DNA from: JAHQVI01 sp963749875
GTDB lineage: Bacteria; Pseudomonadota; Alphaproteobacteria; Rhizobiales; Rhodomicrobiaceae
Length of the DNA stretch: 64,000 bases
Direction of reading: 5' to 3'
Assembly: GCA_963749875.1 (NCBI GenBank)
Contig: CAVVOX010000007.1
Coordinates: 62,001 to 126,000, forward strand
Shown here: positions 27,424 through 37,300 of the stretch, piece by piece
How positions within the stretch are numbered: position 1 is the first letter of the stretch
Layout: every line of letters starts with the position of its first letter
Notes under the pieces: generated by a model
Told to the model about the DNA's origin: nothing
The model's database searches: none
Seen by the model: the letters and a program-made list of their open reading frames with translations, nothing else
Program-made: the position numbers and the translations under genes

Positions 27424-27864
27424 TCATGACCGCTGATCGGGCGACCAGCCTTTAGGAGCCAGCTCAAATCCGGCGAATTCGAATCCGGGCGCGACCGTGC
27501 ATCCTGTCAGCGTCCACGCGCCAAGGCTGCGCGCGCCCTGCCAAGCCCCGGCCGGCACGACCGCCTGCGGCCAATGCCCGGCGGCCAGATCATTGCCGAG
27601 CCGGACCTTCGATTGCGTATCCTTGCCCGCAATGCTCAGCTCCAGCGGCGCGCCGGCATAGAAATGCCAGACTTCCGTCGCATCCACACGGTGCCAGTGC
27701 GAGATCTCGCCTTCGCAGAGCAGAAAATAGATCGCCGTCGAGGCCGCGCGGCCGTCGATCTGGCGCGGATCGCGGAAGCTTTCGCGGAAATGCCCGCCTT
27801 CGGGGTGAGGCTGCAAGCCAAGCCGCTTTATGATCTCGTCCGCGCTTTGTGTTTTCACCGTCAT
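27424..27864 (-). CDS. Cupin protein of the DUF985 family
   Basis: The protein is 146 residues if started at ATG 27864, which follows a G-rich ribosome site. The fold is clear from LGLQPHPEGGHFRESFRD near residue 15, YFLLCEGEISHWHRVDATEVWHFY near residue 50 and the C-terminal GCTVAPGFEFAGFELAP. The histidines in HWHRV can bind metal. Members are single-domain cupins of unknown activity. The gene is divergent from serC. Confidence 0.88.
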   Translation of the reverse strand: MTVKTQSADEIIKRLGLQPHPEGGHFRESFRDPRQIDGRAASTAIYFLLCEGEISHWHRVDATEVWHFYAGAPLELSIAGKDTQSKVRLGNDLAAGHWPQAVVPAGAWQGARSLGAWTLTGCTVAPGFEFAGFELAPKGWSPDQRS

Positions 27865-28024
27865 CTCCCCCCATAGCATTGAACGATCTCAACTTAACCT
27901 AGCGCCCGGCGCGCACGGCCGGCAACTGGCCGCCGCCGCCGCCCTTACGCGTTTTCCAGAGTGCGATCCGCAGTATTTGATTTGACGACCGGCACCGGTT
28001 GGGCGTATTCGCGTCAGTGGGACA

Positions 28025-28061
28025 CCTTGCCCCAACGCAAGGCAACTATCTGGAAGGGTAG
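28025..28061 (+). promoter_or_regulatory. Tandem-hairpin leader of serC (serC-motif candidate)
   Basis: CCTTGC at 28025-28030 pairs with GCAAGG at 28037-28042. CTATC at 28046-28050 pairs with GGTAG at 28057-28061, and the second hairpin contains the GAAGGG ribosome site of serC (ATG 28068). A serC RNA motif of two hairpins is described upstream of serC in alphaproteobacteria; this arrangement and position fit it. A covariance-model search would decide. Confidence 0.45.
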
Positions 28062-28067
28062 GCGAAC

Positions 28068-29240
28068 ATGACGATACCGCAACCGGACGCGCGTCCGCGC
28101 GTGCCGCATTTCTCATCCGGGCCCTGCGCCAAGCGCCCCGGCCACCAACTAACAAATCTTCAAGACGCCCTGCTCGGCCGCTCCCACCGCTCCAAGGAAG
28201 GGAAGGCAAAGCTCAAGCTGGCCATCGACAAGACGCGAAGCCTTCTCGGCGTGCCCGCGGACTATCTGATCGGGATCACGCCCGCCTCCGACACGGGCGC
28301 GTTCGAGATGGCCATGTGGTCGCTGCTCGGCGCGCGCGGGGTGGACGTGCTCGCCTGGGAGAGCTTCGGCCAGGGTTGGGTCACCGACATCCTCAAGGAG
28401 CTGAAGCTCGAGGATGCCCGCAAGATCGCCGCCGATTATGGCGAGCTGCCCGATTTGACGCAGGTGAATTTCGCCCGCGACGTCGTCTTCACCTGGAATG
28501 GCACGACATCGGGCGTCCGGGTGCCCGACGGCGACTGGATTCCGGCGAATCGCGACGGTCTGACGCTCTGCGATGCAACCTCCGCCGCCTTTGCGCAGGA
28601 CCTCGCCTGGGACAAGCTGGATGCGACGACCTTCTCCTGGCAGAAGGCGCTGGGCGGCGAAGCCCAGCATGGCGTCATCGTGCTGAGCCCCCGCGCCGTC
28701 GAACGGCTTCAGACCCACACGCCGCCATGGCCGATGCCGAAACTCTTCCGCCTGGTGAAAAAGGGCAAAGTCGATATGGCGTTCTTCGAGGGCGCAACGA
28801 TCAACACACCCTCCATGCTCTGCGTCGAAGATTATCTCGACGCGCTGAGCTGGGCCGAGAGCCTCGGCGGCCTCCCCGCACTCCGCGCCAAGGCCGACGC
28901 TAACGCCAGCCTTATAGCCGACTGGGTCGAGCGCACGCCGTGGGTTGCATTCCTTGCGGATAAGCCCGCCATTCGGTCGAACACCTCGGTTTGCCTGAAG
29001 ATCGTCGATCCCGACATAGTCGCTATGCCGGCGGAAAGCCAGGCGGCGGTCGCAAAACGAATTTCCACGACGCTGGAGAAGCTCGGCGTCGCGATGGATA
29101 TCGGGTCCTACCGTGACGCACCGCCCGGCTTGCGGATTTGGGCGGGCGCGACCATCGAAAAGAGCGACCTCGAAGCCCTGATGCCCTGGCTCGACTGGGC
29201 CTTCGAAAGCGCGAAATCCGAAATGCTCAAGGCCGCTTAG
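28068..29240 (+). CDS. serC: Phosphoserine aminotransferase
   Basis: This PLP enzyme converts 3-phosphohydroxypyruvate and glutamate to phosphoserine in serine synthesis. The 390-residue length and the N-terminus RVPHFSSGPCAKRPG mark the longer serC subtype found in alphaproteobacteria and Methanosarcina. The PLP lysine lies in TTFSWQKALGGEAQHG near residue 195. It is followed 107 bases later by serA on the same strand, making a serine operon. Confidence 0.96.
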   Translation: MTIPQPDARPRVPHFSSGPCAKRPGHQLTNLQDALLGRSHRSKEGKAKLKLAIDKTRSLLGVPADYLIGITPASDTGAFEMAMWSLLGARGVDVLAWESFGQGWVTDILKELKLEDARKIAADYGELPDLTQVNFARDVVFTWNGTTSGVRVPDGDWIPANRDGLTLCDATSAAFAQDLAWDKLDATTFSWQKALGGEAQHGVIVLSPRAVERLQTHTPPWPMPKLFRLVKKGKVDMAFFEGATINTPSMLCVEDYLDALSWAESLGGLPALRAKADANASLIADWVERTPWVAFLADKPAIRSNTSVCLKIVDPDIVAMPAESQAAVAKRISTTLEKLGVAMDIGSYRDAPPGLRIWAGATIEKSDLEALMPWLDWAFESAKSEMLKAA

Positions 29241-29347
29241 ACCGCCGGTCAAGAGGCCCATCATGACGGGAGGTGCGCGCCTTGCTGGCTGCGCGTCTCG
29301 CCCGGCCGTTCAACTACAGACTGATTTTCGTTTCTGAGGAGACCACC

Positions 29348-30934
29348 ATGGCCCCGCGTGTATTGATTGCCGACAAACTCTCGCCACTGGCGCAAAAAGT
29401 CTTTGATGATCGCGGCGTCGAGACCGATACCAAGACCGGCCTCGACAAGGACGAACTGGCGGCAATCATCGACCAGTATGACGGCCTTGCCGTGCGATCG
29501 GCGACGAAGGTGACGGAAAAGGTGCTGGCAAATGCCAATGGGCGTCTGAAAGTCATCGGCCGCGCCGGCATCGGCGTCGACAATATCGATGTCCCGACAG
29601 CGACCGCCAAGGGCATCATCGTCATGAACACCCCCTTCGGCAATTCGATCACCACGGCGGAGCACGCCATTGCCATGCTCATGGCGCTGGCCCGCCAGAT
29701 CCCCGCCGCTGACCGCTCTACCCATGCCGGCAAATGGGAGAAACCCAGATTTATGGGCGTCGAGGCGTCGGGAAAGACGCTTGGCATTATCGGCTGCGGG
29801 AATATCGGCTCCATCGTTGCGAACCGGGCGCGCGGGCTTGCCATGAAGGTCATCGCCTATGATCCATATCTGACGCCTGAGCGCGCCGTCGATCTGGGTG
29901 TGGAAAAGGTCGAGCTCGATACGCTGCTCGCGCGGTCGGATTTCATCACCCTTCACACGCCGCTGACGGAGAAGACCAAGCACATCATCGACATGGCCGC
30001 GATCGAGAAGATGAAAAAAGGCGTGCGCATCATCAATTGCGCGCGCGGGGGGCTGATCTTCGAGCCGGCTCTTGCCGATGCGATTCAGTCGGGCCGTGTG
30101 GCCGGCGCGGCTCTCGATGTCTTCGAAATCGAACCGGCGACCGAAAATCCGCTGTTCGGTCTCCCGAATGTGATCTGCACGCCGCATCTGGGCGCATCCA
30201 CCAGCGAGGCGCAGGTGAATGTTGCCGTGCAGGTGGCGGAGCAGATGTCGGATTATTTGCTGAACGGTGCGATCACCAACGCCATCAACTTCCCGTCGAT
30301 CACGGCGGAGGAGGCGCCCAGGCTGCGGCCCTATGTCAAACTCGCCGACCAGCTTGGCTCACTTGTTGGCCAGCTGACCGAGAGCGGGCTCAAGCAGATC
30401 CGCATCGAATATGCCGGCGATATCGGCGATTTGAACATCATGGCGCTCACCGCTGCGGCGCTGAACGGCGTTCTGCGGCCACTTCTCCAGGACGTCAATA
30501 TGGTGAGCGCGCCTGTCATTGCCCGGCAGCGCGGGATTCAGATCGAGGAAGTCCGCCGGGGGCAGGAAGGGGCTTATGAAACCTATATGCGCGTGACGCT
30601 CAAGAGCGAGGGGCAGGACAGTTCGGTTGCCGGCACGGTCTTTTCCGACGGCCGGCCGCGCCTCATCCAAATGCACGGCATCAATTTCGAGGCCGAGCTG
30701 ACGCCGTTCATGCTGTATACGGAGAATGCCGACAGGCCTGGCTCCATCGGCGCGATCGGTACGCTGCTCGGCGAGGAAGGCGTCAATATCGCGACCTTCA
30801 ATCTTGGCCGCGAGGATGCCGGCGGCAAGGCGATCGCCCTGATCGGCATTGACGAATTGATCGGTGAACCCGCGCTCGAGCGGGTCCGCCGCCTGCCGAA
30901 TGTCATGCGCGCGAACCTCCTGCGCTTTGGCTGA
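29348..30934 (+). CDS. serA: D-3-phosphoglycerate dehydrogenase
   Basis: This enzyme catalyses the first committed step of serine synthesis. The protein is 528 residues from ATG 29348, preceded by TGAGGAGA; earlier in-frame starts are not supported. Domains in order: substrate- and NAD-binding parts with GRAGIGVDNID, LGIIGCGNIGSIVANRA near residue 146 and CARGGL; an ASB domain from about residue 320; and a C-terminal ACT domain (DRPGSIGAIGTLLGEEGVNIA) that may sense serine. It is followed by family A and B palindromes. Confidence 0.97.
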   Translation: MAPRVLIADKLSPLAQKVFDDRGVETDTKTGLDKDELAAIIDQYDGLAVRSATKVTEKVLANANGRLKVIGRAGIGVDNIDVPTATAKGIIVMNTPFGNSITTAEHAIAMLMALARQIPAADRSTHAGKWEKPRFMGVEASGKTLGIIGCGNIGSIVANRARGLAMKVIAYDPYLTPERAVDLGVEKVELDTLLARSDFITLHTPLTEKTKHIIDMAAIEKMKKGVRIINCARGGLIFEPALADAIQSGRVAGAALDVFEIEPATENPLFGLPNVICTPHLGASTSEAQVNVAVQVAEQMSDYLLNGAITNAINFPSITAEEAPRLRPYVKLADQLGSLVGQLTESGLKQIRIEYAGDIGDLNIMALTAAALNGVLRPLLQDVNMVSAPVIARQRGIQIEEVRRGQEGAYETYMRVTLKSEGQDSSVAGTVFSDGRPRLIQMHGINFEAELTPFMLYTENADRPGSIGAIGTLLGEEGVNIATFNLGREDAGGKAIALIGIDELIGEPALERVRRLPNVMRANLLRFG

Positions 30935-30936
30935 CT

Positions 30937-31064
30937 AGATCAACCCTCGTTCAAGTGAGATCACTTGGGCGAGGATAAGTTGATCTATATCAAAAGGCGA
31001 GCGCAACTGTTCCCGCGTCCATCCCTGCCTTCGCAGGGACATGCTTGGACGCGCGTTGCGCTAG
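30937..31064 (+). repeat. Composite palindrome, family A (copy 5)
   Basis: Full-length copy: TAGATCAACCCTCGTTCAAG, its partner arm ending GTTGATCTA, a TATCAAAAGGCG linker, and GCGCAAC to GTTGCGCTAG. It starts two bases after the serA stop and its final CTAG is shared with a family B element, so the gap between convergent serA and meaB is a repeat mosaic. Confidence 0.9.
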
Positions 31065-31167
31065 AGCGCCGGACCCTTAATCGGAATCGGAAGCGTCGCT
31101 CTAACTGTTTGTTTTGGCGTCGGATTGACCCGAAAAGTGGATGCCACTTTTCGGTCCGATGCGCTAG
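31063..31167. repeat. Composite palindrome, family B (copy 2)
   Basis: The copy starts TAGAGCGCCGGACCC directly in the end of the preceding family A element, and includes CCGAAAAGTGGATGCCACTT with a mirrored arm, ending TCCGATGCGCTA. It is nearly identical to the copy at 4914-5018. Confidence 0.85.
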
Positions 31168-31190
31168 GATGCAACGGTCGCGATTGAGCC

Positions 31191-32213
31191 TTATTGCCCC
31201 GTGCCCAATCCGGCGAGCCGCAAGATCTCCTCGGCTGCGAGCGCGGGGAGCTTGCGCCCTGCCCTCACCTCTTTTTCGAGCGCCTCCAGGCGGGAGCGGA
31301 TCGCGGGATCGGCGCGCAGCAGAGCCTGCAGCCGGTCTTCGATCAGCTCGTGCATCCAGGTGACGGCCTGGTCCCGGCGCTTGGCGTCGAACGCTCCGGA
31401 TTCCTGCAACAGGGCGCGGTGACGCTTGATCGCCGCCCAGAGGTCCTCAAGCCCGGCATTCTCGCGCGCCGAAATGGCGACGACTTCGGGCTGCCAGTCG
31501 CCCGGCCGGCTGGCGAGCATGTGAAGCGCGGCCCGGTAATCCGCGGCCGTAGCGTTGGCCTGGGCCGCCAGATCCCCGTCAGCCTTGTTGACCGCGATCA
31601 GGTCAGCGATTTCGATCAGTCCTTTTTTGAGCCCCTGGAGCTCATCGCCAGCGCCCGGCAGCAGAAGCACCAGGAAAAAATCCACCATCCCCGCAACGGC
31701 ACTTTCCGACTGCCCGACGCCAACAGTTTCGACGATGACGACGTCGAAGCCGGCCACTTCGCAGAGGAGCATGGTCTCGCGTGTGGTGCGCGCAACGCCG
31801 CCGAGTGTCCTGCCGGAAGGAGACGGCCGGATGAATGCATTCGGATGGGTTGCGAGGCGGCTCATCCGCGTCTTGTCCCCGAGGATCGAACCGCCCGTGC
31901 GCTTGGAGCTGGGATCCACGGCGAGGACGGCGACGCGATGCCCGCTTTCCGCGAGATTGACACCGAATTGGTCGATGAAGGTCGATTTCCCGACGCCGGG
32001 CAGCCCGGTCACGCCGACGCGATAGGCGTCGCCCGTCTTGCCTTGGACCTTATCCAGCAGCTCGTCCGCGAGTGACCGGTGTTCGGGCTTTTTGCTCTCG
32101 ATAAGAGTGATCGCCCTTCCGAGACCGGCCCGGTCGCCTTTCAGCACGGAGGCTGCAAGCTCATCGATTGAGATTGCCGGAGCGGCGGGCTTGATATTCC
32201 GATCTGCTCGCAT
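31191..32213 (-). CDS. meaB: Methylmalonyl-CoA mutase-associated GTPase
   Basis: The 340-residue G3E-family GTPase acts as chaperone of B12-dependent acyl-CoA mutases by gating cobalamin loading and protecting the enzyme. Walker A is GLPGVGKSTFIDQFG near residue 65, followed by DPSSKRTGGSILGDKTRM and the switch motif ETVGVGQSE near residue 160, then AVNKADGD for guanine recognition. No mutase gene is in the window, so the partner must be encoded elsewhere. Confidence 0.93.
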   Translation of the reverse strand: MRADRNIKPAAPAISIDELAASVLKGDRAGLGRAITLIESKKPEHRSLADELLDKVQGKTGDAYRVGVTGLPGVGKSTFIDQFGVNLAESGHRVAVLAVDPSSKRTGGSILGDKTRMSRLATHPNAFIRPSPSGRTLGGVARTTRETMLLCEVAGFDVVIVETVGVGQSESAVAGMVDFFLVLLLPGAGDELQGLKKGLIEIADLIAVNKADGDLAAQANATAADYRAALHMLASRPGDWQPEVVAISARENAGLEDLWAAIKRHRALLQESGAFDAKRRDQAVTWMHELIEDRLQALLRADPAIRSRLEALEKEVRAGRKLPALAAEEILRLAGLGTGQ

Positions 32214-32328
32214 TCGCTAAGCCGCAAGGGAAGAATTCAGCTGGAAATCCGCGCATATGAAGGCTGCGGCAGCCCGAAGAGCTCATTCATGCGCAGCGCA
32301 GCCATGCCGACGACCTATATCGATAACT

Positions 32329-32393
32329 TAGCGCAACTGTTCCCACTTCCATCCCCGCCTTCGCGGGGACATGCTTGGACGCGCGTTGCGCTA
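32329..32393 (+). repeat. Half element of family A (second palindrome only)
   Basis: The element runs from TAGCGCAACTGTTCCC to GTTGCGCTA, with the inner CCCCGCCTTCGCGGGG hairpin. It shows that the second palindrome exists as an independent unit with TAG...CTA ends. Confidence 0.85.
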
Positions 32394-32519
32394 AATCAAC
32401 CCTCGTTCAAGTGGCATCACTTGGACGAGGTTAAGTTGATCTATTTTAAAAAGTTAGCGCAACTGTTCCCGCGTCCATCCCCGCCTCCGCGGGGACATGT
32501 TTGGACGTGCGTTGCGCTA
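32392..32519 (+). repeat. Composite palindrome, family A (copy 7)
   Basis: Full-length copy starting TAAATCAACCCTCG and ending GTTGCGCTA. It shares the TA of the preceding half element, so the two are joined head to tail without spacer. Confidence 0.9.
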
Positions 32520-32710
32520 ACGCCCGGCATGTGCGGCAAGAGGTCGAACGGCAAACCTTCTACACCTCCCGGCGAAACATTGTCGGGAACCAACTCTGCC
32601 GGAACATCGATTATTGCGCGCTCTGCAGAGGAACGCGAATGACCGGAACGAACGCAGCCTCTCCCGCTCCAATGACAGGCCAAGTCAACGAGACAGAACG
32701 CGAGGCGGAG

Positions 32711-33274
32711 CTATTCCGCCGCCTGCCCCTGCAGCATGTCGATCTTCGGCGCCGACGCGATCGGATCTTCCGAGCGGCGAGACTTGCCTTCAAAGAAGGC
32801 GCCCTGCTCGATCGCCAGCGATTGATGGAAGATGTCGCCTTCGACATGCGAGCTCGATTGCAAGGTCACGCGCACGCCGCGAATGGAGCCCATCACCTGC
32901 CCCCGCACGACGACGTCCTCGGCGACGATGCCGCCTGTGATCTGCGCCTTCTCCCCGACAATCAGCGACGAACAATGCACATCACCCTGAATCTGCCCGT
33001 CCACCTGGACCTCGCCCTTGGAGAGCACATTACCGGTGACGGTCAGATCTTCGCCGATGATCGAAGGCGCCATACGATCCGAGCCGCGATAGGCGGCCGC
33101 GACAGAAGATTTGGGCGACGACGATCCGGGCGGCTGCGCCGGCGTTGGTGAAGACAATGGGCCAGAGGATTGTGCGGCCCCCCCGACAGCTTTACTCGTC
33201 GTCTTTGTAATCGGTTTTTGCGAGTCGAACGTACTCATCTCGTTCTCTGGCTTCTCTGGCTTTTTACTGAACAT
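32711..33274 (-). CDS. Bactofilin (polymer-forming cytoskeletal protein)
   Basis: The protein is 187 residues from ATG 33274, with GGAGAAGG upstream. A disordered Pro/Ser/Lys-rich N-terminus (residues 1-68) precedes the bactofilin beta-helix core: IGEDLTVTGNVLSKGEVQVDGQI, CSSLIVGEKAQITGG, RGVRVTLQSSSHVEGDIFHQ. Bactofilins polymerise without nucleotide and localise cell-wall or polysaccharide machinery. It sits about 5 kb from the surface polysaccharide locus. Confidence 0.93.
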   Translation of the reverse strand: MFSKKPEKPENEMSTFDSQKPITKTTSKAVGGAAQSSGPLSSPTPAQPPGSSSPKSSVAAAYRGSDRMAPSIIGEDLTVTGNVLSKGEVQVDGQIQGDVHCSSLIVGEKAQITGGIVAEDVVVRGQVMGSIRGVRVTLQSSSHVEGDIFHQSLAIEQGAFFEGKSRRSEDPIASAPKIDMLQGQAAE

Positions 33275-33624
33275 CTGCACCTTCTCCGAAGTCCGACGGG
33301 GCAGCGTCTTTCCCTTCTAAGCTGGCGGCATGCGCTTTTCAATGGGCTTTCGCGACGTTCGCCGGGCTCTCGCAGCTTGGAAAGAGAAGTGATTCGCAAC
33401 TGTTGCCCAAAGTCCCCGAATCTTACAGCGAGATCACAGCAATTTTGTAGGCAATGTTGATCGGAATCGGGTGAGCCCCTGCCGCGAAAACGCTACCCCT
33501 GCTTGCGTAAGGCAGGAAGGTTCGCACTTCTGTCCAGGGTGAACAAGAAAAATCAGGACGACGCGGATCGGCGCCGTCCGCCGCCGCCATTGCCACCGAA
33601 TGGAATTTCGGCTCCCCGAAACGG
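33275..33624. other. Intergenic region between bcp and the bactofilin gene
   Basis: This 350-base gap has minus-strand genes on both sides and must contain the bactofilin promoter. I see no gene or palindromic element in it. Confidence 0.5.
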
Positions 33625-34092
33625 TCAGGCGGCGAGGCGTTTCACGGCGTCAAGCACGTCATCCACATGCCCCGGGATCTTGACGCTCCGCCAAATGCGC
33701 TTGATCCTGCCGTCCTTGCCGATCAGGAAGGTCGAGCGGTCAACGCCCATATAGCTCCGCCCGTACATCTTCTTTTCAGCCCAGACACCATAGGCCTCGA
33801 GCGCTTTTCGCTCATCATCCGCGACAAGCATGACATTGAGGCCATGCTTGTCGCGAAATTTGTCATGCGATTTGACACTATCCGGAGAAACCCCGATCAC
33901 CTCGGCGCCTGCCTTGTGGAAGGCGTCGATCTTTTCGCTGAATCCGATCGCTTCCTTGGTGCAGCCGGAGGTATCGTCTTTCGGATAGAAATAGAGGACG
34001 AGCGGCTTGCCCGCGAACTGGCTCAGTTTCACCATTTCACCGCCGTCGCGCGGAAGCTCGAAGCCGGGAGCCTTGTCACCTTCCTTCAGCAT
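33625..34092 (-). CDS. bcp: Thioredoxin-dependent thiol peroxidase
   Basis: The 155-residue peroxiredoxin of the BCP/PrxQ class reduces organic and hydrogen peroxides. The start at ATG 34092 gives MLKEGDKAPGFELPRDGG, the normal N-terminus; the longer frame is unlikely. The active site is YFYPKDDTSGCTKEAIGF, with Cys near residue 45. The second cysteine found five residues later in two-Cys PrxQ proteins is replaced (CTKEA), so this looks like a one-Cys form. Confidence 0.94.
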   Translation of the reverse strand: MLKEGDKAPGFELPRDGGEMVKLSQFAGKPLVLYFYPKDDTSGCTKEAIGFSEKIDAFHKAGAEVIGVSPDSVKSHDKFRDKHGLNVMLVADDERKALEAYGVWAEKKMYGRSYMGVDRSTFLIGKDGRIKRIWRSVKIPGHVDDVLDAVKRLAA

Positions 34093-34332
34093 TAATCCTA
34101 TGGCCTTCCTTTTGTCGATTTTTACCGCTCGAATGCGTGAAATAGATAAGCGGCCGGACGTTATCATCAAGCGCAAATTTTTCGCTGGTCTTTCGACCGA
34201 TTGTCATGCAGAGAGCTACGAATGATTGGGACCGGCTGGAGCCTTCAATGTCGTGCGCTGGCAAACGGTGCGCCCTCGCAACAAAGAGGTCAGTCCTCTC
34301 CGGCTAGCAAACGGAGGCGACTATAGCAGGAC

Positions 34333-37300
34333 ATGGCAGGCGGCAAATCATCAGCCTCTCGACGACCGGCGTCCCACGGGGCTCGCGCGCCGATGATTCC
34401 CGAAGCGCAGTCGAAAGCGCTGGTTCCGTTCGGGATGCCGCCACCACTTTCGCAGGCGCTCAAACTGCGGGCGGCCCGGGCAAGCCATTTTTGCGCAAGC
34501 GTGCTCATGCGCGTTGCCGCGATTTTGCTCCTCTTCGTCGGCATCGGCTTTGCCGCGCTTCATGCACGGCTCGCCTATTCTCCGCTTACGATGACCTATC
34601 TTGTCGCGCCGATCGAGAGGGCGGTGAACCTAAACCTGGCAGGACATCGCTTCGACATTGGCGATGCCGTGCTGCGCCGCTCCGGAAGCTGGCTGGGCAT
34701 CGAATTCCGGCTGGCGAATGTCCGGCTTCTCGATGAGAGCGGCAACCCGGTCATCGAGTCGCCATTTGCATCCGCCGATGTAAGCCTGACCGCTCTGCTG
34801 ACCGGCCGTTTCGCCGCCAGTCACATCGACCTCATCGGGCCGCGCCTTTACCTGCAATATTCGGACGAGCGCGGGCTGGCTCTCTCCTTCGCCGATCCGC
34901 GTGAGTCGAAGGACGATCTTCAATTGCCCGCGGCCCAGCAGCCTCGGGAACTGGGGCAGGCGGCCGACAGGCAGCTCCAGAGAACCGACTCGGTCGAAGC
35001 GGCCTCGCCTGCCGAGATCAAAGGGGGCGTCATCCGCCGGACGCGCGGACGCGCCGTCGGCCTCACGCGCGCGCTCACCGATCTTTTCGCAAAGAGCCGC
35101 CGCGGCCAGTCCGCCTATTTGCAGAGCTTCGGCATCCAGGACGCGCTTGTCTACTTCGATCACGGCGAGCAGCTTACGAGCTGGACCATTCCGACCGCGG
35201 AAATCGGCCTGAGCCATCTGGACGGCGACAGCGCCGTGACGGGCCACATCTCCGTTGAGGCCCCAAGCGGCACCTTTCGGGTGACCTTCAGCGCCAAGCA
35301 GAACCGCCGTTCCGGCCAGCTCGCTCTGAGCATCGGCGCTGAGGATCTGGTGCCGCGCACATTCAGCGCTGAATTTCCCAATCTGCGCATGCTGAAGGCT
35401 TGGGACATGCCGGTCGCGCTCGCAGCCGAAATGGATCTGGCGCGCAATGGAGACATCCTCGGCGCGACGGTCCAGGCGACCTTGAAGAAGGGGCAATTTT
35501 ATGCACCGTGGGACCAGAATCACCCGGCCCTGATCGATCACGGCAACCTGAATCTGTCCTACTCCCGCGAACAGGGGCTGATCCAGCTCTCCGAATCGGA
35601 GCTTCGCTGGGGCGGCAGCCGCATCGAACTGGATGGCCTGTTGCAGCGTCAGCGCGAAACGGGGCTTTGGGCGTTTCTGTTCGGCACGAACAAGATCAGT
35701 CTCGGGGCCGAACAATTCGGCTTACCGGTCATTCCGCTCGATCGAATGCAGGCGCAAGGCCGATATGACCCGAAGCGCGGAGCGATCGCACTGGATCGCT
35801 TTGTGCTCCAGGCCGCCGACGCACATATCACCCTCGCCGGCAATATCACCCAAGGCAACACCTCGCCGGCAATCCGTCTGACCGGCCGCGTCAGCGCCAT
35901 GCCGATCGCGTTCTTCAAGCTGATCTGGCCGAAATTCATCGCCTATGGCGCCCGGGAGTGGATCGGGCACCGGGTCCCCTCGGGACACATCACCGGCGGC
36001 ACACTGAACGTCGATATACCCGCAGACCTGCTGGCGAGCCTTGGGGCGGGTGGCCATTTACCGCCTGAAGCGGTCGATTTTCAGCTCGAATTGGAAAATC
36101 TGGACGTCCACTACATCTCCGGCATGCCGCCGATGCATATCGAGCGGTCCACCGCAAAGGTTGCCGGCCAGCGCTTTTTCTTCAACGTGCCCAAGGCCCG
36201 CATCATCCCGTCATCGGGCGAGCCGGTCAATTTCAGCGACGGCCAATTTATCGTCGGGGATTTGCGCCCGCATATTCCAAGGGGCGAAATCCACTTCAAG
36301 AGCGAGGCCAGCGCGAAAGCCGTGCTGAATTTGCTTGATCACCCCAAGCTTGGCTACATCCAGGCATTGAACATCCCGGTGCCGGACGTCGATGCGAAGG
36401 TCAGCAGCACGTTCAGCATTGCGATGCCGATGATGCAGGGCTTGAAATTCAAGCATATGAAACTCAACGGCCGGTCGGAGGTGGAGAACACGCGCGCGAC
36501 CGGCCTGCCGGGCGGTCTGGGCATTCATGGCGGCGCACTCAATTTCGACGTGACGGAGAAGGCGATTGAAGCGCGCGGCGAGCTCAAGATGAACGGTTTT
36601 CCGGTCCTGGTCGCCTGGCAACGCATCTTTGATGCGCCCGCGGACCGGCAACCTCCGCTAAGGCTCCGGACAGTGCTCGATGAGAAGGCGCGCCGAGAAC
36701 TTGGCCTGCAGGTGGGCCATCTGGTGCGCGGCGGCGCCGCTGCAGAGCTGACAATCCGCTTCCGCGGGGAGCAGGCGCCGCAGCTCCATTTCGAATGCAA
36801 CCTCACCGAAGCCGACATTCTCATGGCGAGCCTGGGCTGGCGTAAGCCGCCTGGCCAGCGAGCCGTGTTGACATTCGATCTGGAGCCGACCGTGGACGGA
36901 GACTTCGCGCTGAAGAACATCAATCTTGTCGGCGACGATCTGACCGTCCGGGGAGCGATCAGCGCCAACGCGAAAGGAGAACCTATCGCGTTCCGCTTTC
37001 CCGTCGTCGCGCTCAATCTGCAAACGCAGATGGAAATGTACGGCGAGCTTGGGCCAGACAATATCTGGAAAGTCCGCGTGAGGGGCCAGGCATATGACGG
37101 CCGGCGCCTCTTCCGGTCCCTGTTCTCGGCCGGAAAGGTGGCTGAAGATCAGCCGCAATTGCCGGAAGGATCGCCGGGCCTCGATATCGACGCAGAGATC
37201 GAATCGGTCGTCGGCTTCTTCGACACGACGCTGAACAACGTGAAAATGACCGCGCAGCGGCGCAATAACCGGCTCAGCTATCTCGATTTGCACGGGCAGC

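Larger units (their letters stand above)
32214..32710. other. Repeat-containing intergenic region
   Basis: This 497-base gap contains a half and a full family A element in tandem (32329-32519). The remaining parts, 32214-32328 and 32520-32710, show no gene I can support. Confidence 0.6.

Noticed and set aside
28149..29264. A 371-codon open frame opposite serC
   Set aside because: Antisense shadow of a clearly recognisable aminotransferase.
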